A stretch of 64,000 nucleotides of DNA from Magnetovibrio sp. (GCA_002690705.1 NZFO01000021.1:5594-69593); one strand, 5' to 3'; counted from the stretch's first letter, positions 27,720 to 37,846 are shown. Notes: a model not told the origin generated them from the sequence alone. Program-made: numbers and translations.

Positions 27720-28820
27720 TCACACATTAAATTTGAACAAAAGTATTTCCCCATCTCTAACGGAGTAATCCTTTCCCTCTTGACGCACTTTACCTGCGTC
27801 TTTACACCCCTGTTCCCCTCCAAAGTTGATAAAGTCGTTATAGGCTATCGTCTCGGCCCTGATAAAACCTTTTTCAAAGTCTGTGTGAATGACACCAGCG
27901 GCCTCAGGGGCTTTAGCACTTTCCACTATGGTCCATGCCCGACTTTCTCTGGGTCCAGCTGTAAAAAAGGTAATGAGATCAAGCAGCTTGTAACCCGACT
28001 TGATCACTCGGGTCAGACCAGTCTCTTTAAGACCCATGCTAGTCAGGAATTCCGCCCGTTCTTCTGCCTCCGCCAATTGCGCAATCTGTTGTTCAATTTC
28101 TGCAGAGATTACAACTACCTCTGCATTTTGCTCTGCTGCCATAGCTTCAACGTCAGCAGAGAGCCTATTTCCATCGTTCGCAGCATCTTCTTCGACATTG
28201 CAAACATAGAGCACTGGTTTTGCGCTGAGTAATTGCAACATATCAAAAGATTTTTTCTCCTCCTTTTCCAAATCAAGTTTCCGGGTCGGTTTTCCATCCT
28301 CTAGTAAATCAAGACACCGCTCGACCAGTCTCAACGTTTCCATAGCATCCTTGTCGTTACCGCGAGACCTCTTAACGAGGGGATCCACTCTTTTTTCTAA
28401 ACTCGCCAAATCTGCTAACATCAATTCGGTTTCTACAGTCTCAGCATCTCTAACAGGTCCGATTTGACCTTCAACGTGACTGATATTTTCGTCCTCAAAG
28501 CAGCGAAGGACGTGAACAATCGCATCAACCTCACGGATATTGGCCAGAAATTGATTGCCTAATCCCTCGCCTTTTGAAGCACCTCGAACAAGTCCGGCAA
28601 TATCGACAAATTCCATATATGTAGGGATTATCTTCGCTGAATTTGTTATACTTGCGATTTTATTAAGGCGCGCATCAGGCACAGCAACTCGACCTGAATT
28701 GGGCTCGATTGTACAAAATGGAAAATTTGCTGCTTCCGCCTGTGCCGTCTGCGTAAGGGCATTAAACAGTGTTGACTTCCCTACATTTGGCAACCCAACA
28801 ATCCCACAATTAAACCCCAT
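27720..28820 (-). CDS. ychF: Redox-regulated ATPase YchF
   Basis: 366 residues, normal for the universal Obg-related ATPase that binds ribosomes. G1 is GLPNVGKSTLFNALT; the switch region NFPFCTIEPN, G3 DIAGLVRG, and a NVEE in place of the canonical NKxD give ATP rather than GTP preference. The C-terminal TGS domain with FFTAGPRESRAWT is present. It ends the prs-rplY-pth-ychF series, an order common in alphaproteobacteria. Confidence 0.97.
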   Translation of the reverse strand: MGFNCGIVGLPNVGKSTLFNALTQTAQAEAANFPFCTIEPNSGRVAVPDARLNKIASITNSAKIIPTYMEFVDIAGLVRGASKGEGLGNQFLANIREVDAIVHVLRCFEDENISHVEGQIGPVRDAETVETELMLADLASLEKRVDPLVKRSRGNDKDAMETLRLVERCLDLLEDGKPTRKLDLEKEEKKSFDMLQLLSAKPVLYVCNVEEDAANDGNRLSADVEAMAAEQNAEVVVISAEIEQQIAQLAEAEERAEFLTSMGLKETGLTRVIKSGYKLLDLITFFTAGPRESRAWTIVESAKAPEAAGVIHTDFEKGFIRAETIAYNDFINFGGEQGCKDAGKVRQEGKDYSVRDGEILLFKFNV

Positions 28821-28862
28821 TTATATATCCTTATTCTCTCGTCGAGATCTAACTCTTAAAGT

Positions 28863-29453
28863 TTAATCCTTGTGATTTATTTGTATTGAAGCCATAGCCG
28901 CTGCGACTTCGCTCATGAAGCCGCAGTCATCGCCAATTACTATACGAGTGAAATTTTTCGCTACCGCACTCAGGATAGTATCTAACCAAGATTTTTCAGT
29001 TTTTGAGAAATTAGTTAGCACATGCGTGATCACTTTTTCCTTATGGCCGGGATGACCTATCCCCAAGCGCACACGCACATAGGCTTCACCAACATGCGCA
29101 TGAATGGAGCGTAATCCATTGTGGCCCGCATGCCCACCTCCACGTTTTACTCGAACCTTACCACCGATCAGATCTAACTCATCGTGTAAAACGATCAGTT
29201 TTTCCGGTGGGATTTTATAAAACGTCATAGCAGCTTGAACTGATCTCCCCGAGTCGTTCATGAAAGTATTGGGCTTTAGAAGCAATACCTTTTCATCACC
29301 TATGGTTCCAGAGGCCACCTCGCCTTGAAACTTAGTCCGAAATTCAAAAATTGGGTAAGCACCCTTAATCGCTTCAACAGCCATAAATCCGATATTGTGG
29401 CGGTTGGCTGCATAGCCTGCGCCCGGATTGCCAAGCCCGACGATGAGTAACAT
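28863..29453 (-). CDS. pth: Peptidyl-tRNA hydrolase
   Basis: 196 residues. Frees tRNA from prematurely released peptidyl-tRNA. GLGNPGAGYAANRHNIGF carries the catalytic His and Asn; KPNTFMNDSGR and LHDELDL (catalytic Asp) follow, and then GGGHAGHNGLRSI. It lies 70 bases after rplY and 42 bases before ychF on the same strand. Confidence 0.97.
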   Translation of the reverse strand: MLLIVGLGNPGAGYAANRHNIGFMAVEAIKGAYPIFEFRTKFQGEVASGTIGDEKVLLLKPNTFMNDSGRSVQAAMTFYKIPPEKLIVLHDELDLIGGKVRVKRGGGHAGHNGLRSIHAHVGEAYVRVRLGIGHPGHKEKVITHVLTNFSKTEKSWLDTILSAVAKNFTRIVIGDDCGFMSEVAAAMASIQINHKD

Positions 29454-29523
29454 GCCTCTTACTCCTTGTCTGGCATCATAAACCTGCGCGGCCCGTTGGG
29501 ATCCGCCGAACAGCTATAAGTTG

Positions 29524-30204
29524 CTAAGTTTTTTCTTTACCGTCTCCCTCAACATCAACACTTTTTTCGCCCCCAGATACGCCGTCAACACGTTGAGCGC
29601 CAGTACTATCTTCATCTTCTTCCTCAGTTGCCATAGCAACAGTCGGAGGGGCGATTGTCGCAATCGTGAAGTCGCGATCAGTCACCGTAGGCTCCACACC
29701 CTCAGGAAGCGATATGGCGCTGATATGGATACTGTCCCCAATTTCGAGACCAGAAAGGTCCGCTTCCAGCGTTTCCGGAATATTGTCTGGCGCACAGAGT
29801 AATTCGACTGCAAATCGAACAACATTGAGGACGCCCCCGAGCTTCAAGCCGGGGCATCCTTCCTCATTAAGAAAGTTTACCGTGACTTCAACGGCAACAC
29901 GCGTGCTGGCGCTAAAGCGCATGAAGTCAACATGAATAGGGCGGTCGGTCACAGGATCGACCTGCAACTCACGTGGTAAGACACGATGGTTAGTACCATT
30001 AACTTCAATATCAAATACGCGACCAAAAAACCCCGGCATCGAAACTTGCTTCTGTAAATCAACAGGGTCCATGGAAATCAAAACCGCATCCTGTTTATTC
30101 CCATAGATAACACCCGGCACACGGCCTCCACGACGTGTTGCCCGCGCGGCTCCTTTTCCCGCCCTATCCCGTCCTTCGGCCGAGACATGCATTGGGTTGA
30201 CCAT
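29524..30204 (-). CDS. rplY: 50S ribosomal protein L25/general stress protein Ctc
   Basis: 226 residues, the long CTC form: an N-terminal L25 domain that binds 5S rRNA (GKGAARATRRGGRVPGVIYG, PRELQVDPVTDRPIHVDF) and a C-terminal beta domain (LEADLSGLEIGDSIHISAI), then an unusual acidic, Gly/Ser/Asp-rich tail of about 35 residues starting at TEEEDEDS. The start at 30204 has GAGGAGGGGG upstream. A 5-bp inverted repeat lies in the leader at 30232-30248; its significance is unknown. Confidence 0.95.
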   Translation of the reverse strand: MVNPMHVSAEGRDRAGKGAARATRRGGRVPGVIYGNKQDAVLISMDPVDLQKQVSMPGFFGRVFDIEVNGTNHRVLPRELQVDPVTDRPIHVDFMRFSASTRVAVEVTVNFLNEEGCPGLKLGGVLNVVRFAVELLCAPDNIPETLEADLSGLEIGDSIHISAISLPEGVEPTVTDRDFTIATIAPPTVAMATEEEDEDSTGAQRVDGVSGGEKSVDVEGDGKEKT

Positions 30205-30320
30205 GGCCCCCTCCTCTAAATTCTATACAAGTGGCCTTCACATGGCCAGTTTTGACGTTACACACGCATTAGATTCGATGCAGAGCAAGCATTCATAGTC
30301 CTGAAAACCAAAATGGTCAA

Positions 30321-31253
30321 TCAATCAAAGAGACTAGACACCGATGTTTCTTCGCTAATCCGCTGGATGGCCTCAGCAATAAGAGGAGCTATGGTTAACT
30401 GCTCAATATTGTGGGATACGCGAAGCGCCTCCGTAGCCATGATGCTGTCTGTAATCATAAGATGCTGCATTGGCGAGGCCGTTACTCGCGCAACAGCACC
30501 GCCAGAGAGCACGCCATGTGTCACATAAGCGGAAACCTTGGCCGCGCCGGCCTCTGATAGCGCAACAGCTGCGTTGCAGAGAGTACCCGCCGAATCGACA
30601 ATATCGTCAACAAGAATACAGGTCCGACCATCAACCTCCCCAATAATATTCATCACCTCAGAGACACCGGCTCTCTCGCGTCGTTTGTCTATAATCGCGA
30701 GGTCGGCGCTCAAGCGCTGGGCAAGGCTGCGCGCACGGACTACTCCGCCAACATCAGGAGAGACCATGACAAGCGGCTCACCTTCGTGCCGCTTTTCAAT
30801 GTCTTTGCACATCACTGGAGCCGCATAAAGATTATCCGTAGGAATATCAAAAAAACCCTGAATTTGACCGGCGTGTAAATCCATAGTCAGGACCCGGTCT
30901 GCTCCAGCCTCAGTAATCAGATTGGCAACTAATTTAGCAGATATCGGCGTGCGGGGGCCGGACTTACGGTCTTGGCGCGCATAACCGAAATAAGGCACCA
31001 CCGCCGTAACACGACGTGCAGAGCCGCGGCGTAAAGCATCCAACGTAACGAGCAATTCCATAAGGTTATCGTTCGCCGGATAAGAAGTTGATTGAACTAC
31101 GAAAACGTCTTCACCCCGGACATTTTCTTCAATTTCAACGAACACCTCCATATCTGAGAAGCGCCGAACACTGGCCCTGGTTAATGGTAAATTTACATAC
31201 GCAGAAATAGCCTCGGCAAGAGGCCGATTGGAGTTGCAAGCAATTATCTTCAT
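30321..31253 (-). CDS. prs: Ribose-phosphate pyrophosphokinase
   Basis: 310 residues. Makes PRPP from ribose-5-phosphate and ATP, feeding nucleotide, His, Trp and NAD synthesis. Seen: [35 protein letters not shown] with the ATP flexible-loop residues, [13 protein letters not shown] and the PRPP loop [11 protein letters not shown]. It is separated from rplY by 116 bases and from pgeF by a 765-base gap that should hold the promoter. Confidence 0.97.
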   Translation of the reverse strand: MKIIACNSNRPLAEAISAYVNLPLTRASVRRFSDMEVFVEIEENVRGEDVFVVQSTSYPANDNLMELLVTLDALRRGSARRVTAVVPYFGYARQDRKSGPRTPISAKLVANLITEAGADRVLTMDLHAGQIQGFFDIPTDNLYAAPVMCKDIEKRHEGEPLVMVSPDVGGVVRARSLAQRLSADLAIIDKRRERAGVSEVMNIIGEVDGRTCILVDDIVDSAGTLCNAAVALSEAGAAKVSAYVTHGVLSGGAVARVTASPMQHLMITDSIMATEALRVSHNIEQLTIAPLIAEAIQRISEETSVSSLFD

Positions 31254-32018
31254 AACTTATGGTGAATCCAGTTGATTGACGTAAGGATAATACGGTCCTG
31301 TCGTTGACTATTAAGTTATAGATGTCGGCCTTGGCATGTTCAACTTCGGTGCAACTTACTCTGAAAAATCAAGGCCTAATAACTACCATGACTAAACTCT
31401 ATCAACCCTAAACCATAGTGTAAACGCCGCGCCACAATAGTATTCAGCAAAGCCTCAACCGCGAGAGAGCTCTAAGGGCGAATATCGTCGTTTTACAAAA
31501 ATTTAAAATTTTACCAAACAAAACCAAATGTCCTTGAGCACGGTTTTTTGAAATACACCAGTTAATAAATCAAGAATACCTTGCTATAGCACCACGTTAA
31601 TAATGGCCTCCCCTACTATAATGCCAAAAATTCACACAAATGTCTCATAATACGTAATCATGTTAAGGCGCACATGGCCATCGACACAAGTCCGAGAAAT
31701 AAGAAAAAAACTGTCAAATGAGGCATTTAGCAATTTCCATCACTTTAAAAATATCTCAGCTTTGAGGTGGGTTTTACCGCTAATTAACCGCGACATTCCG
31801 CAGAAACAACGAGCTGTAACCGCATACAAAATGTGCAGCCTACTTGTCCAAAAAAGTCCAGTGAGATCGTCGTTTTTACCACCTTGGTTACGCCCAACTG
31901 CTACTGGTTCAAATATCAAGTGATTACCGTTTGATACCATAGGTTGGGCAAGTATCAGAATTAACTGCACAATTCTTCGTGTGGAAGCTAGTCAGTACCG
32001 CAACTAAACTACTTTTGT
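31254..32018. other. Long AT-rich gap without a supported gene
   Basis: 765 bases between pgeF and prs, both on the minus strand. Two overlapping short ORFs (31660-31923 plus, 31740-31970 minus) have no ribosome site and no recognised family. No tRNA cloverleaf was found. It is the longest unexplained gap in an otherwise packed block and could hold a small RNA or a decayed gene; I see no positive evidence for either. Confidence 0.5.
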
Positions 32019-32795
32019 TTACTCTCCGCTAATTTCCAAACTGATTAATGAGATTCCCCTACCGTAACCCGATTCTTTTTTGTGCGTTGCGCGGCGGTAA
32101 CTAAAAAATAAATCTTCCTCACTGTAAGTATCGCGTGCCACGTCAACAACAATTTTGATCCCCGATGACTCCGCGCAACCGCGTACATATCCAGCTAGGT
32201 CGAACATAAACCGATCTTGTTGCACAGAGGACACAAAAAATTGGTCATTATCGACTTGATCGACAATAAAGGCTTGGCGTAATTCCACCCCAACTTCGTA
32301 AGACGACTGGCGAATACAAGGTCCTATAACTGCATGAATATTGGCCCGCGCACTGCCAAGTCGTTCCATAGCACCGACTGTTCCTTGAACTACTCCCGAA
32401 AGAGCACCTCTCCAACCCGCATGAGCCGCTCCAATAATACCGGCTTCAGTATCAGCAAATAATATCGGAACACAATCTGCCGTTAATATTCCGAGCGCTA
32501 TGCCCGGCTGACGTGTGACCATCGCATCAGCTTTTGGTGGGTCAATCAAAGTGTAACATGACTTAACCTCTACAACATCTGCTGAATGAACTTGGTAAAC
32601 GCTCGCCAAGTTATGGGCCTCAAGGCCAATTTTTGCAGCAGCACGGTGACGATTTTCACGCACATAGTCAGTTGCATCGCCGGAACCGAAACCACAGTTC
32701 AAAGACGCAAAAAGGCCCTTGCTTACGCCACCCTCTCGGGTCAAGAAACCATGGCGTATCCGAGGTAGAGACTGAAAAAAGTCAGAATAAATCAT
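32019..32795 (-). CDS. pgeF: Peptidoglycan editing factor / multicopper-like polyphenol oxidase
   Basis: 258 residues of the YfiH/LACC1 family. The metal site is made by H, C and H in SVYQVHSADVV, LTADCVPIL and GAAHAGWRGAL; all three are intact. Family members act as purine nucleoside phosphorylase/adenosine deaminase and remove wrongly incorporated L-Ser from peptidoglycan precursors. Start with MIYSDFFQSL fits the family. It follows midA by 80 bases, in the standard alphaproteobacterial lgt-midA-pgeF order. Confidence 0.93.
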   Translation of the reverse strand: MIYSDFFQSLPRIRHGFLTREGGVSKGLFASLNCGFGSGDATDYVRENRHRAAAKIGLEAHNLASVYQVHSADVVEVKSCYTLIDPPKADAMVTRQPGIALGILTADCVPILFADTEAGIIGAAHAGWRGALSGVVQGTVGAMERLGSARANIHAVIGPCIRQSSYEVGVELRQAFIVDQVDNDQFFVSSVQQDRFMFDLAGYVRGCAESSGIKIVVDVARDTYSEEDLFFSYRRATHKKESGYGRGISLISLEISGE

Positions 32796-32875
32796 AAATC
32801 GGTCATCTTACGCACTAATACCGGTAGTAAATTTCGTTAGAAATATTTATAAAAGTTTAGAGTGCAAGCTCAACG

Positions 32876-33949
32876 CTAAAATGCCGGCGGCGGCGACATA
32901 TCTTTTCCGGTTAAAGCCATGACTTTAAATAAGCTTCCCATTGAATCTGGCCCCGTTAAGCGGCGTAAAGCAGCATGAATACTGTTATATTGCTCAGAAT
33001 TTGCAGATATCATTAAACGCTCGGCCCGCGCATTAATACCAAGTGCTTGGAGAAATACACCTTGGTCAATAGGCCCCCATGAAACTACCCCCACCTCACG
33101 GGCCGTCTCCGCGAGGATTTGGAAATCAACATGTGCCGTCAGGTCCGCTTCCCCCGGTAACTCTAAAATATCGTGGTACGCTTGTCCCTTCATCGCTTGT
33201 AATGTGTCGCCCACAGCACTCCTTTGGTGGCCATAGTCAATGATTAGTGCAGCACCACCGTCACTCATGAGCCGATTTCTCAAATGCCGGATAATTGAGA
33301 GCGAGGCAATTGGAACCTCGATTATATCTCCCAGTCTCACCGTATCCATCCCAAAAGGAAGCGGAGGATTACGTAGTACTTGCTGTGAAAGAGCGAAACA
33401 AAGATTATTATCATCGTCCATAGATATAACGCGCTCATGCCAGCCATCTTGAGCGAGTTGATACTGACAGATTGGAAGGGCATCAAAAAATTCATTAGCG
33501 ATGACAATACCCGGGTTGGAGGGTAAATCAGTAATATCATTATGCCATTGCGGTGCGTAAGTGCAGAGCAAATCACTTTGTTTGTTGCGAAGTTCAGGGC
33601 TTACCTCAACTAGGTGAACTCGTATCGCATCCAGCAAGCCATTTACTCCAGCCATTACCCGTAAGGCATCTGCAGAGAGGGTGCCTCGTCCGGGCCCGAG
33701 TTCAATCCAATTAAATGGATTTGGTCTGCCCATGTCTTGCCAAATGTGAGCAGTCCAAACGCCAATTAATTCCCCAAACATTTGCGATATTTCAGGCGCT
33801 GTTACGAAATCTCCTGCCATACCAAATGGGTCGCGCGTAGTATAATATCCAAATTTTGGATGAACGAGACAATCCTCCATATACTGAGCAACTGTAATTG
33901 GACCCTCAACGGCAATTCGGCGGCGAAGGTGTCTCAGTAGCTGACTCAC
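32876..33949 (-). CDS. SAM-dependent methyltransferase, MidA/NDUFAF7 family
   Basis: 357 residues from the GTG at 33949. The family's conserved N-terminus (RRRIAVEGPITVAQYM, HPKFGYYTTRDPFG, GDFVTAPEISQMFGELIG) follows directly; an upstream ATG at 34027 would overlap lgt by 73 bases, whereas this GTG begins five bases past the lgt stop. The SAM loop is IELGPGRGTLSAD. The mitochondrial homologue dimethylates an arginine of complex I subunit NDUFS2; the bacterial target is presumed to be NuoD-like or other protein arginine. Confidence 0.9.
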   Translation of the reverse strand: MSQLLRHLRRRIAVEGPITVAQYMEDCLVHPKFGYYTTRDPFGMAGDFVTAPEISQMFGELIGVWTAHIWQDMGRPNPFNWIELGPGRGTLSADALRVMAGVNGLLDAIRVHLVEVSPELRNKQSDLLCTYAPQWHNDITDLPSNPGIVIANEFFDALPICQYQLAQDGWHERVISMDDDNNLCFALSQQVLRNPPLPFGMDTVRLGDIIEVPIASLSIIRHLRNRLMSDGGAALIIDYGHQRSAVGDTLQAMKGQAYHDILELPGEADLTAHVDFQILAETAREVGVVSWGPIDQGVFLQALGINARAERLMISANSEQYNSIHAALRRLTGPDSMGSLFKVMALTGKDMSPPPAF

Positions 33950-33954
33950 GGTGC

Positions 33955-34755
33955 TCAGCTGCTGGGCACTCGCTGTGTGCGCCAAACCATGTACAGCCCT
34001 ATAAAAAGCATCGGTACCGAAAGCCATTGCCCCATAGTGAGACCCAATTGGAGGAACCCGATGTGGGCATCCGGTTGACGGAACATCTCAGCAATTATTC
34101 GAGACACCGCATAGCCAGCTAAAAAAGTACCTGTCAAAAAACCTCGTCGGTCTCGGATACTTGGCACCCGCAGAAGTAAATTCAAAACAACAAAAAGTAA
34201 TACGCCCTCCAAGGCGGCCTCATAAAGCTGGCTCGGATGCCGGGGATAAGGCCCACCACGAGGGAAAATGACACTCCATGGGACATCGGTAGGGCGGCCA
34301 AAGAGCTCCCCGTTAAAGAAGTTAGCGACTCGACCAAAAAATAAACCGATGGGTGCCGTACATGCGAGTAAATCGCCAAGTTTTAAAGTTTGTATGCCCC
34401 TTCGCTTACAAAATAAAACTCCCGCGACCGCGACGCCAAGTAAACCTCCATGAAAAGACATTCCGCCTTGCCATACAAAAAAAATCTTTTCTGGATTGGA
34501 GACAAAATAATAAAGATGATACAATAAGACGTAACCAATTCGCCCCCCAATAATAACCCCTATTGTCGCCCAAATTAAGAAGTCATCTATGGATGCTTGA
34601 TCAATATCAAAAGGTGATTTTTCCGCAAGGCGGCGCAATAGGCGCCAGCCGATAACAAGACCGAGTATATACGCCAGTGCATACCAGCGAACATCAAAAG
34701 GCCCGAGGCTGAGTAAAATAGGATCAATCTGCGGAAAGGGAATAGCATAAAGCAT
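33955..34755 (-). CDS. lgt: Prolipoprotein diacylglyceryl transferase
   Basis: 266 residues, seven membrane segments. Transfers diacylglyceryl from phosphatidylglycerol to the lipobox Cys of prolipoproteins. Family residues are in RWYALAYILGLVIGW, WQGGMSFHGGLLG (catalytic His), GRVANFFNGELFGRPTD (the Lgt signature with Arg and Asn) and PRHPSQLYEA. It starts 15 bases after the hldD stop, and midA follows. Confidence 0.97.
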   Translation of the reverse strand: MLYAIPFPQIDPILLSLGPFDVRWYALAYILGLVIGWRLLRRLAEKSPFDIDQASIDDFLIWATIGVIIGGRIGYVLLYHLYYFVSNPEKIFFVWQGGMSFHGGLLGVAVAGVLFCKRRGIQTLKLGDLLACTAPIGLFFGRVANFFNGELFGRPTDVPWSVIFPRGGPYPRHPSQLYEAALEGVLLFVVLNLLLRVPSIRDRRGFLTGTFLAGYAVSRIIAEMFRQPDAHIGFLQLGLTMGQWLSVPMLFIGLYMVWRTQRVPSS

Positions 34756-34770
34756 TTTTAAAAATGCAAC

Positions 34771-35757
34771 CTAAAGAAATGGATCCGAAGTATTAAGAAA
34801 ATCCTGAACATATTTAGTTACGCCCTCTTCAAGCTCGGTAAAGGGTCGATTATAATTAACATCCCGCAACTGGCTTATATTTGCCTCAGTGAAATACTGA
34901 TACTTTTCACGGATTTTGAGCGGCGTATCAACATATTGAACACTAAATTGCTTATTTGCAGCCGAATAGACTGCTCGAGCGAGATCAGCAAATGAGCGAG
35001 CCTTACCGGTACCGCAATTGAACAGACCATTGACATGGGCATTATCTAAGAACCATAGCACAATATCAACGCAATCACCAACCCAGATAAAATCGCGCAA
35101 CTGTTCGCCATCGTCGTAGTTGGCGTTGTGGGAGCGGAATAAGATTGCAGGCTCATTGTTCGAGGCCCGACGATATGTCTTCGCAATGACGCTTTGCATA
35201 TCGGATTTATGGTACTCATTGGGCCCGTAGACATTGAAGAATTTCAGACCAACCCACTGCGGGGGATGAAGATCGCCATGAGTAGTCATTGACGCAACCC
35301 TCCGGTCAAATAAATGTTTACTCCAACCATACGGGTTCATCGGTCTCAGTTTTGCGAGCTCCATCGCATTACAATTGTCATCGAAGCCCTGTGCACCATC
35401 GCCATAGGTTGCAGCGGAAGACGCATAGATGAGGCGAGTGTTGTTAGCCGAGCACCAATTCCATAGATACATAGAGAGGCGGAAATTATTGTCTATAATT
35501 TTGTCAACATCAGTCTCCGTGGTGGCCGAAATAGCGCCCATGTGGATGACCGCACGCACCTGGTTCGCCCTAGACTCAAGAAAATCTGCGGCTTGATCGG
35601 GATGAATGATATCAAAGAGTGCTCTTTTAGCTACATTGCGCCATTTGTCTTTATCGCCCATCCTATCAATGACTACCAATGGTCCGACCCCCGCCTTTTC
35701 AAGACCATACAAGATATTTGATCCAATGAATCCGGCACCGCCGGTGACAACATACAT
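34771..35757 (-). CDS. hldD: ADP-L-glycero-D-manno-heptose-6-epimerase
   Basis: 328 residues from ATG 35757; an upstream GTG at 35808 would add 17 residues before the Rossmann loop and is unlikely. NADP-binding VTGGAGFIGSN opens the protein; Y-x-x-x-K is in PYGWSKHLFD; YASSAATYGDG and FFNVYGPNEYHKSDM are typical of HldD and give the epimerase its C6 specificity. It supplies heptose for the LPS inner core, which links it to the heptosyltransferase-like gene near 5-6.6 kb. Divergent from ubiK with about 100 bases between. Confidence 0.95.
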   Translation of the reverse strand: MYVVTGGAGFIGSNILYGLEKAGVGPLVVIDRMGDKDKWRNVAKRALFDIIHPDQAADFLESRANQVRAVIHMGAISATTETDVDKIIDNNFRLSMYLWNWCSANNTRLIYASSAATYGDGAQGFDDNCNAMELAKLRPMNPYGWSKHLFDRRVASMTTHGDLHPPQWVGLKFFNVYGPNEYHKSDMQSVIAKTYRRASNNEPAILFRSHNANYDDGEQLRDFIWVGDCVDIVLWFLDNAHVNGLFNCGTGKARSFADLARAVYSAANKQFSVQYVDTPLKIREKYQYFTEANISQLRDVNYNRPFTELEEGVTKYVQDFLNTSDPFL

Positions 35758-35859
35758 ACCGGTGTTATAAAGTGCCTCGGGCGGAGGTTGCAAGCATCGC
35801 TCAGCCACTTCATACTAGGTTTCTACAATCGTTGGGTTTTTTCTCAGGAGTGAATGGTC

Positions 35860-36195
35860 ATGCAAACTTCAAATCGTATTTTGGACGACCTTGCACGTGT
35901 TGCCAGTGGTGCAGCTTCAACCTTGGTTGGCGTTAAAGGAGAGATAGACGCGTTGATTCGTCAACGTATAGAAAAACTAGTGATTAATGCAGACCTGATC
36001 ACGCGTCACGAATTTGACGCCGTTAAAGACATGGCTTCCGAAGCCCGCGCAGAGCAAGACCGTTTACAAAAACGCATAGCTCTTTTGGAGACGCAACTAG
36101 CTGAAGAGATGAAAAACAACAAGTCCGCCACGCGGGTCGCCACCGAACGCCCCAAAACAGCTAAAAACAAGACTTCAACCAGACGCAAAACCTAA
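35860..36195 (+). CDS. ubiK: UbiK-type accessory factor (BMFP domain)
   Basis: 111 residues from the ATG at 35860: AGGAG is nine bases upstream of it but only three from the ATG at 35854. The protein has the BMFP/YqiC layout: an N-terminal helix RILDDLARVASGAAS, a linker, RHEFDAVKDMASEARAEQDRL leading into a coiled coil (residues 65-90), and a basic, disordered tail rich in Lys and Thr. UbiK promotes ubiquinone biosynthesis with UbiJ under aerobic conditions. Adjacent to ybjN-like and proC genes, as is usual in alphaproteobacteria. Confidence 0.85.
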   Translation: MQTSNRILDDLARVASGAASTLVGVKGEIDALIRQRIEKLVINADLITRHEFDAVKDMASEARAEQDRLQKRIALLETQLAEEMKNNKSATRVATERPKTAKNKTSTRRKT

Positions 36196-36426
36196 GAACC
36201 CGCTGAGACTCCTGATCCCTGAAAAAACAGAGAACAACGATAGCCAGATAACGGTAAGCGGGCAGTTTTCCACAAAAATCCTAAATTGTGTCAATATTCT
36301 CTCTTGCAAGATTGTAATGCTTTAGGGCAGGCTAGGGATAGTGCTGATATTTCTACCACGCACAACATTTAGCGTGTAATACTAGATTTGGTATCCATCT
36401 CATCAGCCGCGTAGGAAGGAGTGGAG

Positions 36427-36930
36427 ATGTCCACACTCAGCGTTTCGCCAGACTCAGTCAATAGTCATCCCATCGATACTGTAGAACAGCTTGCAGAATT
36501 CAATGAATGGGCCTTCGATAGGCGTAGCAACGAAGAAATGGCTGTTCAAGTACCAGGGACATGGTGCGACTACAGCTTATATTTTGCATGGAATGATGAA
36601 ATGGAAGCGATGCATTTTACCTGCGCGTTCGACATGAGGGTAGACGATAGCCGATACGAGCAGGTTTATGAACTCCTAGCTATTGTAAATGAGCGGTTAT
36701 GGCTTGGTCATTTTGGCATGTGGTCAGAGGAGAATTTACCAATGTTTAGAGCCACATTACCGCTCCGCGGACGAAAAGGTGTAACAGTAGAACAGGCGGA
36801 AGATATGGTAGAAACAGCAATATTTGAATGCGAGCGATTTTATCCAGCCTTCCAATATGTGATTTGGGGAGGTAAGACGGCTACTGAAGCCGTCGAGGCT
36901 GCCATGATTGACACGGTTGGCGAGGCTTAA
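36427..36930 (+). CDS. YbjN-domain protein
   Basis: 167 residues, from the ATG at 36427, six bases after GGAAGGA. The start codon GTG at 36421 would overlap the ribosome site. A single YbjN fold (alpha/beta; LYFAWNDEMEAMHFTCAFDM, LLAIVNERLWLGHFGMW, PAFQYVIWGGKTATEA) fills the protein; it is related to type III secretion chaperone folds. In enterobacteria YbjN affects motility and stress responses, and in alphaproteobacteria its role is unknown. proC begins four bases after its stop, which indicates one operon. Confidence 0.88.
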   Translation: MSTLSVSPDSVNSHPIDTVEQLAEFNEWAFDRRSNEEMAVQVPGTWCDYSLYFAWNDEMEAMHFTCAFDMRVDDSRYEQVYELLAIVNERLWLGHFGMWSEENLPMFRATLPLRGRKGVTVEQAEDMVETAIFECERFYPAFQYVIWGGKTATEAVEAAMIDTVGEA

Positions 36931-36934
36931 GTTA

Positions 36935-37756
36935 GTGATTGAAGGCCCCGATGGACCAATATTACTTGTTGGCTGTGGCAAAATGGGGCACTCCATGCTT
37001 AGTGGTTGGACCGATCGCGGTATGGACCCGAATCGTGTTCATATCGTCGAACCCAATGAGGACGTTGCAAGTCTGTTGAGTAAAAAAGGGGTAAAAGTAT
37101 TCAACCAAAATTGTGAGATCCCCAGCCAATTTGTTCCAACAATTATAATTTTTGCTGTAAAGCCTCAAGTGATGGAGCTGGTGGTACCTAACTACTCCCA
37201 CTTTAAAAGTGAAAGCACAGTTTTTTTGTCGATAGCAGCCGGAAAAAAAATAGCTTTCTTTGAGCAACATCTTGGAGACGATGCCGCTATTGTGCGCGCA
37301 ATGCCAAACACTCCAGCAGCAGTCCAAAGAGGGATCACAGTCGCCTGCGGTAATACACAAGTGTCAAATCCACACAAACAACAATGCTTATCTTTGCTGA
37401 GGGCAGTTGGTGAGGCCGAATGGATAGAAGACGAAGATCTAATAGATGCGGTAACCGCCATCTCCGGTGGAGGCCCAGCCTATGTATTTTTATTAACTGA
37501 GGCAATGACTAAAGCCGGAGTTGATTCAGGTTTACCCCAAGGTTTATCTGCGCGATTGGCAAGAGCTACAGTTTCTGGAGCGGGCGAACTAATGCGTCAA
37601 TCAGATGAGCATCCGTCTACTTTACGCGAGAATGTTACTAGCCCTGGGGGCACCACAGAAGAGGCCTTAAGGGTCTTAATGTCCGATGATGCATGGCAAA
37701 CGTTGATGGATCGTGCCATTGCTGCTGCTACAGCACGCTCACGCAAATTGGCATAG
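36935..37756 (+). CDS. proC: Pyrroline-5-carboxylate reductase
   Basis: 273 residues from the GTG at 36935; an upstream in-frame TTG overlaps ybjN by 23 bases. Last step of proline synthesis, reducing pyrroline-5-carboxylate with NAD(P)H. Seen: the nucleotide loop LLVGCGKMGHSM, FAVKPQVM, RAMPNTPAAVQRGITV, GPAYVFLLTEAM and the signature ENVTSPGGTTEEAL. The N-terminal loop has GCGKMG, typical of ProC. Confidence 0.95.
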   Translation: MIEGPDGPILLVGCGKMGHSMLSGWTDRGMDPNRVHIVEPNEDVASLLSKKGVKVFNQNCEIPSQFVPTIIIFAVKPQVMELVVPNYSHFKSESTVFLSIAAGKKIAFFEQHLGDDAAIVRAMPNTPAAVQRGITVACGNTQVSNPHKQQCLSLLRAVGEAEWIEDEDLIDAVTAISGGGPAYVFLLTEAMTKAGVDSGLPQGLSARLARATVSGAGELMRQSDEHPSTLRENVTSPGGTTEEALRVLMSDDAWQTLMDRAIAAATARSRKLA

Positions 37757-37846
37757 TGATTACACTATTAAAAGAACCGCCATTCACGAGAACAAAAAAA
37801 TCTGATATATCATATCTGTTTGAATCTCGTGGAGAGCTATCAGGAT

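Noticed and set aside
31660-31970. Two overlapping opposite-strand ORFs of 76-87 codons
   Set aside because: No ribosome site or known motif; mutually overlapping, so at most one could be real.
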